In this document: one piece after another, positions 1 through 7,455 of the stretch
Layout of the letters: every line of letters starts with the position of its first letter
Position numbering within the stretch: the stretch's first letter is position 1
Notes under the pieces: model-generated
Databases searched by the model: none
Seen by the model: the letters and a program-made list of their open reading frames with translations, nothing else
Told to the model about the DNA's origin: nothing
Program-made: the position numbers and the translations under genes
Assembly (NCBI GenBank): GCA_029559475.1
Contig: JAKQBN010000049.1
Coordinates: 34,950-98,949 of the forward strand
Direction of reading: 5' to 3'
Length of the DNA: 64,000 nt
Source of the DNA: a bacterium
GTDB taxonomy: Bacteria; UBA4055

Positions 1-240
1 TTCTCCGTGCGTAGCCCACCTTGTATGGGCGATGCCGATGTTGCCTACAACTGAGCTGTCGATAGATTTTTCCAGTTCAGCTATTTTACCTACATTCTTA
101 ACAAGAGTTGATCTCTTGTCTTTTTCACGATAAACAAAAATACCCGCAGAATCATACCCTCTGTATTCGACTCTTTTAAGCCCGTCGACAAGAAACCTTA
201 CACAGTCCTTTTTACCTATATATCCTACTATTCCGCACAT
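1..240 (-). CDS. glmS: Glutamine:fructose-6-phosphate aminotransferase, N-terminal part (cut by window edge)
   Basis: First 80 residues of the enzyme that turns fructose-6-phosphate and glutamine into glucosamine-6-phosphate, the entry step to UDP-GlcNAc for peptidoglycan and lipid A. The protein starts MCGIVGYIG, so Cys2 becomes the N-terminal nucleophile of the class II (Ntn) amidotransferase domain. EYRGYDSAG and [10 protein letters not shown] are the other conserved blocks of that domain. The rest of the gene, including both sugar-isomerase domains, lies beyond base 1. An AAGGA ribosome site sits 7 nt before the ATG. It is the last visible gene of the minus-strand operon starting at waaA, separated from the ferredoxin gene by 59 nt. 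Identification is secure from the N-terminus alone. Confidence 0.95.
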   Translation of the reverse strand, partial: MCGIVGYIGKKDCVRFLVDGLKRVEYRGYDSAGIFVYREKDKRSTLVKNVGKIAELEKSIDSSVVGNIGIAHTRWATHGE

Positions 241-299
241 AATTATATCCTTAGAAAATTACATTTTTTAAAGTTCCGAATATATGCAAATTATCCTTT

Positions 300-488
300 T
301 TAATCAAGAACGTCTTTATCCTTATAAACGAGCGCATCCTTAGGACATATCCATACACATTTTTTGCATCCGGTGCATTTATCTGCATCGATCTCAATTA
401 AAGCTTCGTAAACTGTTATACAATCCGCTTCGCAAACGGCTACGCAGCATCCGCATCTGTCGCACAGTTTGTTGTCAATTACGATCAC
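300..488 (-). CDS. Small 2[4Fe-4S] ferredoxin
   Basis: 62-residue bacterial-type ferredoxin. Two CxxCxxCxxxC sets are visible: C9, C12, C15, C19 and a second set in the stretch KCTGCKKCVWICP, the latter ending in the usual C-P. Extra cysteines at 14 and 23 lie around the first cluster. Such proteins carry electrons in the cytoplasm between oxidoreductases; the partner cannot be told from here. The start codon overlaps the end of engB by 4 nt, so the two are probably translationally coupled, an odd pairing of an electron carrier with a ribosome-assembly GTPase. It could be the clostridial-type 2[4Fe-4S] ferredoxin or a related single-domain iron-sulfur protein. Confidence 0.88.
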   Translation of the reverse strand: MIVIDNKLCDRCGCCVAVCEADCITVYEALIEIDADKCTGCKKCVWICPKDALVYKDKDVLD

Positions 489-1099
489 TCGGAAACCTCC
501 GGTAAAGTTTTTTCAATATATTCAAGGACTTTATCTCTGTTGAAATGGCTGACTGAGCTGTAAGGTATAACCTCAACAACAGATGAATATTTAACGAATA
601 AATTCTTAAATGATCTCATTCTAACAAACAGTTCATTGTTGGATAGCTTATCCTTTTTGCTTAAAATTATTATCTGAGGAATATTTAAGCTTTCGAACAT
701 ATTTATAAGAGTCAGATCATTCGCAGTCGGATCATGCCTGATATCAAGAATTGAAAAAGCAAGTTTTATGTCTTTGGATTTAAGAAAATACGTTTTTATC
801 ATCTTTTCCCATTTAAGCTTTTCGGTCTTCGAGACTTCCGCATAGCCGTAACCGGGCAGATCAACAAAATAGAATAGCGAATTGATCAGAAAGAAATTGA
901 TCAGCCTTGTTTTGCCGGGCAGTTTGCCTGTTTTAGCAAGATTTTTCCGGTTAAGTATAGAATTTATCAGTGAAGATTTTCCTACGTTGGATTTTCCGGC
1001 AAATACGATCTGTATTTTTCCGTCATCGGCAATATCATCGCCCTTTGCAGAGCTGGTGATGTATTCAGAGCTCAGTATTCTGAAATTTTCTTTTATCAT
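485..1099 (-). CDS. engB: Ribosome biogenesis GTP-binding protein EngB/YsxC
   Basis: 204-residue TrmE-Era-EngA-EngB-Septin-like GTPase that helps assemble the 50S subunit. G1 is GKSNVGKSS at residues 35-43, the switch I Thr follows in the TGKLPGKTR stretch, G3 is DLPGYGYA, and the G4 position reads SKKD instead of the more usual TKxD. The length fits the family (about 195-210). The start ATG overlaps the lon stop codon as ATGA, and the stop overlaps the ferredoxin start, so it sits inside a coupled operon. lon-engB adjacency is seen in other bacteria, which supports the call. Confidence 0.95.
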   Translation of the reverse strand: MIKENFRILSSEYITSSAKGDDIADDGKIQIVFAGKSNVGKSSLINSILNRKNLAKTGKLPGKTRLINFFLINSLFYFVDLPGYGYAEVSKTEKLKWEKMIKTYFLKSKDIKLAFSILDIRHDPTANDLTLINMFESLNIPQIIILSKKDKLSNNELFVRMRSFKNLFVKYSSVVEVIPYSSVSHFNRDKVLEYIEKTLPEVSE

Positions 1100-3456
1100 T
1101 TATCGTCCGTAATTTTTTCTATGATCTCTGAAATATGATTTACCGGAATGATCTCCAAAGAACTTTTGATCTCATAATCGATCTCTTCGAGGTCCTTCAG
1201 ATTCTGTTTCGGAATATAAACTTTCTCTATTCTTGATCTTTTCGCAGCCATCAGTTTGGTTTTCAGTCCGCCTATCGCGAGAACATCGCCGTGAATAGTG
1301 ATCTCACCCGTCATTGCTATATTCTGATCGACGGGGATCTTTTTTATTGCGCTGATCAATGAAATCACGATCGTTATACCTGCTGACGGGCCATCTTTCG
1401 GTGTCGCTCCTTCCGGAAAATGCAGATGGATCTCGTTCTCTTCGAACGTTTTTCTGTCAATGGAATAATATTCGGCGTAGGTTCTTAAATAACTCAGCGC
1501 GGCCTGAGCGGATTCCTTCATCACTTCACCCAGCTTTCCTGTCAGCCTGAGATCGGGTTTTCCCGGTATGATGTTGGTCTCGACTTTTAGTATTGTGCCT
1601 CCAGAGATAGTCCAAGCAAGACCGTTGACTTCTCCGATCTTTTTACCAGTTACGTTTGAAAAATCTTTATATTCTTCAATACCGAGAAAGTCGTTGAGGT
1701 TGTTTTCGTCCACACGGACCTGAACATCAGGATCAGAGGATATCTCCCTGGCGGTTTTACGGCATATCTTTGCGATCTTCCTTTCAAGCTCCCTTACGCC
1801 TGCTTCCATTGTAAATTCCGATATGATCTTGTAAACGGCACCATCGGTTATCGTCAGATTCTTTTCTCCGATACCGTTCACTTTTTTTTGTTCCGGTATC
1901 AGAAATTTTGAAGCTATCATGAATTTTTCGATATCGATGTATCCGTCGAGCCTGATCAGTTCCATTCTGTCCAGAAGCGGTGCCGGAATTTTGTTCTGAT
2001 CGTTGGCTGTGGCTATAAAAAGGACATCGCTGAGATCGAATTCGATGTCAAGATAATTATCCGTAAAAGTATTGTTCTGTTCAGGATCGAGAACTTCTAG
2101 AAGCGCAGATGCGGGGTCGCCCCTGAAATCGGAAGATATCTTGTCGATCTCGTCAAAAAGGATCAGAGGGTTATTAACACCGGCTTTCCTTATAGACTGT
2201 ATTATTATTCCGGGCATCGCTCCGATGTAGGTTTTTCTGTGACCTCTGATCTCGGCTTCGTCATGTAATCCGCCCAGAGCTATCCTGATGTATTTGCGAC
2301 CGAGTGCTCTTGCTATTGATTTTCCAAGCGAAGTTTTTCCCGTACCGGGAGGTCCTACGAGACACAGTATCGGGCTTTTAAGTTTTTCTACGAGCTTAAG
2401 GACTGAAAGATATTCGAGAATTCTTTCTTTAGGCTTTATCAGGCCATGATGGTCTTCATCAAGAATATTTTCAGCGGTGCCGATATCGATATTGACTTCA
2501 CCGGACTTTTTCCAGGGCAGTGAGATCACAAGCTCCAGATAATCCCTGATAAGCCCGTATTCAGGCGACATCGAATGCATTTTGCTCAGTTTTTCGACCT
2601 CTATATCGGTTTTTGTAACCGCCTGTTCTGTAAGTTCGCCTTTCTTTTTCATCTCGTTAATTTTTATGATCTCGGGTATCTGAACTGAATCCGCACCGAG
2701 TTCATTGCTCAAACCTTTAAGTTTTTCTTTGAGAAAATATTCCTTCTGCTCTTTTATCGTTCTTTGCGTAACTTCCGCTTCGATCTTTTTTTCAAGCCTT
2801 GCGAATTCAATTTCGTTTATAAGAACAATATGAAGCTCGCTGACAAGATTCTTGATATCTTTTATTTCGAGCATATTCTGTGTTCTTTTGTAGTTAAGGT
2901 TCAGGCTTCCCAGAATACTGTCCGCGAAAGATAACGGGTTAATAAATTCATCATCTATACTGAGGATGTAATCCGGTTTTTCGATATGAGGAAAAATATC
3001 GAGATAATCTTTGTAAAGTTTTTTCAGTATTCTTAACGAAGCTTTTGTGAGTTCATCTGTCTCGGCATCGATCTCAACAGGCTCGATCCTGGCATAAAGG
3101 TTCATATTGCTTTTATTGAATCCTGTAACCTTCGCCCTTTTTAAACATCGTATTACAGCTTTATTGCCGAATGCGGGAAGTTTAATTACCTGCATTACTT
3201 TGGCTATACACCCGTACCTGTAAAAAGATTCCGGCGCAAGATCGGATGAGAACTGGTTCTTTTTACCCAGAACGATTATCATGGAATCGCTAAGTTCGGC
3301 TTCTTCAAGCATTTCTGTCATCTGATCGGTTTCGATATTTACAGAAATTATATTCCCCGGAACTGGAATCTTATCCTTTGAGGGAAGAACTTTAAGAACT
3401 ATTCCGCCTGTCATGTTTCCGGAAATATCAGAACCCGCGTTAAGATTTGAATACAT
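1096..3456 (-). CDS. lon: ATP-dependent protease Lon
   Basis: 786-residue LonA-type protease that degrades misfolded and regulatory proteins in the cytoplasm. Residues about 1-205 are the LON substrate-binding domain, followed by a charged coiled region (AEVTQRTIKEQKEY). The AAA+ module has Walker A GPPGTGKTS, Walker B LILFDEID and the ADNDQ-type sensor region. The C-terminal protease domain has catalytic Ser691 in PKDGPSAG and Lys734 in GLKTKLMAAKR; the 43-residue spacing equals that of E. coli Ser679/Lys722. It starts 7 nt after the sensor kinase gene with an AGAGG ribosome site and overlaps engB by 4 nt. No HrcA or heat-shock element was recognised nearby. Confidence 0.97.
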   Translation of the reverse strand: MYSNLNAGSDISGNMTGGIVLKVLPSKDKIPVPGNIISVNIETDQMTEMLEEAELSDSMIIVLGKKNQFSSDLAPESFYRYGCIAKVMQVIKLPAFGNKAVIRCLKRAKVTGFNKSNMNLYARIEPVEIDAETDELTKASLRILKKLYKDYLDIFPHIEKPDYILSIDDEFINPLSFADSILGSLNLNYKRTQNMLEIKDIKNLVSELHIVLINEIEFARLEKKIEAEVTQRTIKEQKEYFLKEKLKGLSNELGADSVQIPEIIKINEMKKKGELTEQAVTKTDIEVEKLSKMHSMSPEYGLIRDYLELVISLPWKKSGEVNIDIGTAENILDEDHHGLIKPKERILEYLSVLKLVEKLKSPILCLVGPPGTGKTSLGKSIARALGRKYIRIALGGLHDEAEIRGHRKTYIGAMPGIIIQSIRKAGVNNPLILFDEIDKISSDFRGDPASALLEVLDPEQNNTFTDNYLDIEFDLSDVLFIATANDQNKIPAPLLDRMELIRLDGYIDIEKFMIASKFLIPEQKKVNGIGEKNLTITDGAVYKIISEFTMEAGVRELERKIAKICRKTAREISSDPDVQVRVDENNLNDFLGIEEYKDFSNVTGKKIGEVNGLAWTISGGTILKVETNIIPGKPDLRLTGKLGEVMKESAQAALSYLRTYAEYYSIDRKTFEENEIHLHFPEGATPKDGPSAGITIVISLISAIKKIPVDQNIAMTGEITIHGDVLAIGGLKTKLMAAKRSRIEKVYIPKQNLKDLEEIDYEIKSSLEIIPVNHISEIIEKITDDK

Positions 3457-3463
3457 AGCGCCT

Positions 3464-4636
3464 CTAAATGAATTTATTTAACTCTATTCGGAAAACAGAT
3501 CCTTCTTGACCTGTTTCCTTCAAGAACAGTTTCCCGTTATGATACTGTTCGATGACTTTTTTAGCCAGTGAAAGCCCGAGCCCCCAGCCTCTTTTCTTTG
3601 TAGTGAACCCGGTATCGAAAATATTTTTTCTGATATTCGAGCTGATTCCGGTACCATTGTCGGCAATTTCGATAACGACAGCGTCTTTTTCTTCGAACAG
3701 CTTTATCGATATAATCCCTTTGGTTCCGGGTTTTAATGACTCGATAGCGTTCTTTAGAAGATTTTCTATTGTCCACTCAAGAAGTACGCGGTTAGCGTAT
3801 ATACCCGGCACCTTCTGCAGATCTTTCACTATCGATATTTTTTCGGGGTCGGCGGAAACTCGTTTGAAAATATAATCAGCGCTTCTTTCTACTACCTGAC
3901 CGGGTTCGCACATCGCGAAATCGTGTTCTGCGGATATTTTTGAGAAACGGTCAACGATAACAGCTATCCTTTCTATATCGTCTTTGATCCCTTCGTCTAC
4001 TTCAGAAAGGAATTCATGATCCCGGCTTAGCCTAGAAATATGTTCGTTCCAACCTTTTAATGATGTTAAGGGGGTTCCGAGCTGATGAGCGGTTTCCTTT
4101 GACATCGCGATCCATAGTGACTGCTTCTCGTTCCTGATCATGAAAATGTACAGATACCAGGTTATAAAAGCGGTCAGAACCATTGACCCGATAAGTATGA
4201 ACGGAAAATATCTCACTTTCTCATTAAGGTCATCAGGTATAAAATAGAGATACCGTTTATGAGTTCCGTTCGCCAGTACAACTGGATCGAACCCGGATCC
4301 GCGGAAATAAGCCAAAGAAGCTTCAGGATCGTTTTTTACAGGAAGATCCGACCAGATCACAGGCGTATCTTTTTCGTTCACGATAAGAAAAGACCTTCCG
4401 GATCTGGCTAAAAACAGGCTTGTATTCTTAAACGCTTCTTCTTTCAGCGAATCACTTTCATCCGGATAATCGTTGTAAGCCTTAATAGTGTTTACGATCA
4501 GACTAGATGTGGTCAGGCTGTGATTCTTTAAAATCAGCCATGTATAACCCAATACGAAAGCTATAGCGAGAAAAGCCAGCGCTATTAGGAATAGCTTAGA
4601 TACGAATTCATATTGCCTGTTAAGACCGTTTGTCAT
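3464..4636 (-). CDS. Membrane sensor histidine kinase
   Basis: 390-residue two-component sensor kinase. Hydrophobic segments at about residues 14-36 and 143-166 bracket a periplasmic domain of roughly 105 residues that resembles no ligand domain I can name. The HisKA box has His184 in SKETAHQLGTPLTSL, of the HQLGTPL subtype. The ATPase domain shows the N box ENLLKNAIES, G1 DNGTGIS and G2 GWGLGLSLAKK. No response regulator gene adjoins it, so the partner is elsewhere. It overlaps the waaA end by 17 nt and lies 7 nt before lon. That position, between a lipopolysaccharide gene and a protease gene, suggests envelope-stress sensing, but that is inference. Confidence 0.93.
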   Translation of the reverse strand: MTNGLNRQYEFVSKLFLIALAFLAIAFVLGYTWLILKNHSLTTSSLIVNTIKAYNDYPDESDSLKEEAFKNTSLFLARSGRSFLIVNEKDTPVIWSDLPVKNDPEASLAYFRGSGFDPVVLANGTHKRYLYFIPDDLNEKVRYFPFILIGSMVLTAFITWYLYIFMIRNEKQSLWIAMSKETAHQLGTPLTSLKGWNEHISRLSRDHEFLSEVDEGIKDDIERIAVIVDRFSKISAEHDFAMCEPGQVVERSADYIFKRVSADPEKISIVKDLQKVPGIYANRVLLEWTIENLLKNAIESLKPGTKGIISIKLFEEKDAVVIEIADNGTGISSNIRKNIFDTGFTTKKRGWGLGLSLAKKVIEQYHNGKLFLKETGQEGSVFRIELNKFI

Positions 4637-6005
4637 CTGGTCCGCCTGTTCCTCCGCTAATTAGCTTATCGAATTCTTGTTCGGTCAGAGATGTTCTTTT
4701 ATTAATCTTAGGTTTCTGGGTTATTGCCGTAATTATTCCGGCTATCTTGTCAGAAGCGCCGCTATTGTCACCAATATATCCGGAACTGATTTCTGCTACT
4801 TTAGAATAGAGTTTATTGTCAGACCAGAGACTGTCGATGATATTATACAGCTCTTTGTCGTCGTTAAATATCATACCGCAGCTGAGCCTGTTCATTTCCT
4901 GAGCTTCAGGTGATTTATCAAGGTTAGGACCGAAGACTACAGGAAGACCGTATACCGCAGGTTCAAGAACTGAATGAAGGCCGTTCTTTGAAAACCCTCC
5001 TCCCACATAGGCTATACTTCCGTATCTGTATAATTTGGTAAGCAACCCGATCTTATCTATTATAACAACATCGAACTCAGACAATTTTTCTTTGCCTGTC
5101 ATATTTGTAAAACTGATGGACGAGAGTTCTTTCTCCTGGCAAATACTTTCGAGCTTATATATATGGTCAGCTCCGATCTCGTGCGGAATAATTATAAGAA
5201 GGGCGGTTTTATACTTCTGCTTCAGATTCTTCCATGCGTTCAGAATATGCTTTTCGCCTGCAGGCCAGGAACTTCCGGCTATAAGAACGCGGTCGTTTCC
5301 TTTCAGCTGTTCGAAATGATTTATTCCCATCGGTGTACCGGCTTCATAAATAACCGCGTCATATCTTGTATCTCCGCTCACAGTGATCTTTTCCGGATAA
5401 GGGAAGATATCAAGAAATCTCTGCCTGTGTGTTTCGTTAACGGTCAGGATCCCCGTAAGGTCAGAAAATAAAGTTCTGAAAAAGAATTTCGCGTACCATT
5501 TATTCATTTTCGTATCATCCGCGAACAGGCCGTTTATCAGATATACAGCGACCTCCCTTTTTTTAAGCTCCCATATAAAGTTCGGCCATACATCATGCTT
5601 TGATATAAGAACAATGTCGGGATTGATCGCATTAATAAATTTCTTCGTTTCGAAATAAAAATCAAAAGGAGTGTAGGTTATAAGGCTGAAAGAAGGATTG
5701 TTCCTGTCTATGTGTTCATAGGCTGAAGGTGAATAAAGCGAAAGGACGATATTGTATTCCTGCTTTTTACATTCTCCGAGTTTTTTGATGACCGGAAGGA
5801 TCTGTTTGTATTCGCCCATTGATGAGCAGTGGAACAGAACCGTTGTCCTGTAGGGATTCAGTTTTGTTCTTTCCTTTTCGATCTTTTTCAGTACGTCTTT
5901 TCTTACATTAACCGATTTTCTTAATTTTGAGCTGAAAACAGCAGCAATGTTTAGTGTGATATACAGCACGGGTATTATTATCATATTGTATACTATTTTT
6001 ACCAT
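4620..6005 (-). CDS. waaA: 3-deoxy-D-manno-octulosonic acid (Kdo) transferase
   Basis: 461-residue GT30 glycosyltransferase that attaches Kdo to lipid IVA at the inner face of the inner membrane, an early step of lipopolysaccharide synthesis. An N-terminal hydrophobic anchor (VYNMIIIPVLYITLNIAAVF) precedes the Kdo-transferase N-domain. The SMGEY motif (CSSMGEYKQILPV) carries the expected catalytic Glu. The C-terminal GT-B half contains YVGGGFSKNGLHSVLEPA and the AVYGLPVVFGP sugar-nucleotide stretch. It is slightly longer than E. coli WaaA (425), with a charged tail after TAITQKPK. It is the first gene of the minus-strand operon and has a promoter-like sequence at 6082-6110, leaving a leader of about 70 nt. 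It is the best evidence here for a lipopolysaccharide-bearing diderm. Confidence 0.95.
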   Translation of the reverse strand: MVKIVYNMIIIPVLYITLNIAAVFSSKLRKSVNVRKDVLKKIEKERTKLNPYRTTVLFHCSSMGEYKQILPVIKKLGECKKQEYNIVLSLYSPSAYEHIDRNNPSFSLITYTPFDFYFETKKFINAINPDIVLISKHDVWPNFIWELKKREVAVYLINGLFADDTKMNKWYAKFFFRTLFSDLTGILTVNETHRQRFLDIFPYPEKITVSGDTRYDAVIYEAGTPMGINHFEQLKGNDRVLIAGSSWPAGEKHILNAWKNLKQKYKTALLIIIPHEIGADHIYKLESICQEKELSSISFTNMTGKEKLSEFDVVIIDKIGLLTKLYRYGSIAYVGGGFSKNGLHSVLEPAVYGLPVVFGPNLDKSPEAQEMNRLSCGMIFNDDKELYNIIDSLWSDNKLYSKVAEISSGYIGDNSGASDKIAGIITAITQKPKINKRTSLTEQEFDKLISGGTGGPDDKRS

Positions 6006-6081
6006 TTATCACCGATCTCCGTTTAGAACCGAATTAATTCATAAAAAGATAGAAAATTATAAGTAAATATTCAAGCTTATT

Positions 6082-6110
6082 TTTATATTTAATCGCCACA
6101 GATAATGCAA
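6082..6110 (-). promoter_or_regulatory. Promoter for the waaA-kinase-lon-engB operon
   Basis: On the minus strand, TTGCAT (6110-6105), a 17-nt spacer and TATAAA (6087-6082) form a sigma-70-like promoter. Predicted transcription begins near 6075, about 70 nt before the waaA ATG. It is divergent from the lipoprotein promoter at 6121. Seen by eye; no mapping data. Confidence 0.5.
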
Positions 6111-6120
6111 AATAAAAATA

Positions 6121-6149
6121 TTGCGCCGTCATTTTTTAATTATTATATT
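6121..6149 (+). promoter_or_regulatory. Promoter for the lipoprotein gene
   Basis: TTGCGC (6121-6126), 17-nt spacer, TATATT (6144-6149). This places the transcription start near 6156, downstream of the in-frame ATG at 6105, and so supports the ATG at 6186 as the true start. The -35 is weak (TTG only). Confidence 0.45.
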
Positions 6150-6185
6150 GCATTTCAGACATACAAAAAATCAAGGGAGGAAAAA

Positions 6186-7373
6186 ATGGTTAAAAAATTT
6201 ATGGTTCTACTGGCGGTCATGGCGGCTCTTTTAGTAACGTCATGCTCAGATGACAAAAGCTCGGATCCGAGCACGAACAGTTCTCAGGATTTCCAGAACG
6301 ACATAACAGGCGTTGTCGGCGATGTAACTTCAGCTCAGGGAGCATCAGCTATGGCCCAGACTTCAGGGATGATGGATTATCTGCCTTTCGCAATGCCCAT
6401 AAAAAGCATTAACGAGACTTTCGCAAAACTCGAAAAGGTGAATAAAGTATCCCAGATGTCGATGTTTAAAAAACTGTTCCCCGCATCCGATAAAGATCCC
6501 AAACAGGAAGATCATCTTATTTTTGTAGATCACGTAGGTACTTATACCCTGGCTTCTGTTACTTATTATACTGATCCCGATACAGGAGAGTCATACGTTA
6601 CGGCCGCAACATGGAACAGTACTCCCGGTGTTCCGGCAGACAAAATAATCATCGACATTCCTAAATCAGTTTCAGGACTTGATAACGACGTAAAGTACAT
6701 TCTCAACGGCTATACTGATATGTATGTTTACTGGACAGATTCAGAAGGATATTCGTACTATGACTGGTATCCGACTCATGTCGACTTCGATCTTCTTGTA
6801 GATAATGTCAACGTATTTGCCCTTGATATGACCGCATCAGGTTGGGCTTACCGCGGAGCGATGGACGATGTAATGGCTGAAACTATCGACTATAATATGG
6901 TAATGACTCCTTTTACTATGGTAATGACTCTGAATATGAACGGCACACTCGGACTCGATTTCACTATGAACCTGAAAGAGAACGCGATCACTCAGCTTAA
7001 TGTAACTCTCTCCGTTCTGTTTTTGGATCCTGCATGGGACGACATATCGAGCATAGATCTCACATATACCAGCAACAATTACACTATAGAGCTATATGCA
7101 GATTCTGATTTCACAACATATATGGACTCTGAAACTGCTACGCCTCAGGGTACAGTTGATTTTATCAACGCGGGAACTGATGTTTATGTAAAAATATTCG
7201 AAGGTGACAATCAGATAGGACAGCTCAAAGCGAAAGTCGTTCAGGTTACAGATCCTGAAACCGGTGAGGTCTACGATTCAGTAGCATTCTACATCGAGTT
7301 CACCGATGGCAGCCAGATGACTATGGAACAGCTTGCTGCGTTATTCTCGGAATATGCTGAGTATATCGGGTAA
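6186..7373 (+). CDS. Predicted lipoprotein of unknown function
   Basis: 395 residues. MVKKFMVLLAVMAALLVTSC is a lipoprotein signal peptide with lipobox V-T-S-C, so the mature protein should begin at a lipidated Cys20, followed by an acidic, Ser-rich linker (SDDKSSDPSTNSS). The rest is rich in Thr, Asp, Tyr and short beta-type repeats (DPDTGESY, DPETGEVY) with no cysteines or recognised domain. The ATG at 6186 is preceded by a strong AGGGAGG site and chosen over the longer in-frame ATG at 6105, which lacks one and lies upstream of the predicted transcript start. It is monocistronic, between its own promoter and the terminator at 7395. Probably anchored in the outer or inner membrane facing the periplasm; function unknown. 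Confidence 0.82.
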   Translation: MVKKFMVLLAVMAALLVTSCSDDKSSDPSTNSSQDFQNDITGVVGDVTSAQGASAMAQTSGMMDYLPFAMPIKSINETFAKLEKVNKVSQMSMFKKLFPASDKDPKQEDHLIFVDHVGTYTLASVTYYTDPDTGESYVTAATWNSTPGVPADKIIIDIPKSVSGLDNDVKYILNGYTDMYVYWTDSEGYSYYDWYPTHVDFDLLVDNVNVFALDMTASGWAYRGAMDDVMAETIDYNMVMTPFTMVMTLNMNGTLGLDFTMNLKENAITQLNVTLSVLFLDPAWDDISSIDLTYTSNNYTIELYADSDFTTYMDSETATPQGTVDFINAGTDVYVKIFEGDNQIGQLKAKVVQVTDPETGEVYDSVAFYIEFTDGSQMTMEQLAALFSEYAEYIG

Positions 7374-7394
7374 CATCTGTAAGAAACATTAAAT

Positions 7395-7426
7395 AAAAAA
7401 GCTGTCGGATGACAGCTTTTTTATTT
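7395..7426. terminator. Rho-independent terminator after the lipoprotein gene
   Basis: GCTGTC (7401-7406), loop GGAT, GACAGC (7411-7416), flanked by an A tract before and a T tract after. The near-symmetric flanks would let it work on either strand; only the plus strand has a gene upstream. Confidence 0.85.
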
Positions 7427-7455
7427 AGATTTAAGTCATCAAAACGGAGAAGCAG

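Noticed and set aside
6105-6185. Longer start of the lipoprotein gene at ATG 6105
   Set aside because: It would put 27 residues ahead of the lipoprotein signal peptide, lacks a ribosome site, and precedes the predicted transcription start.
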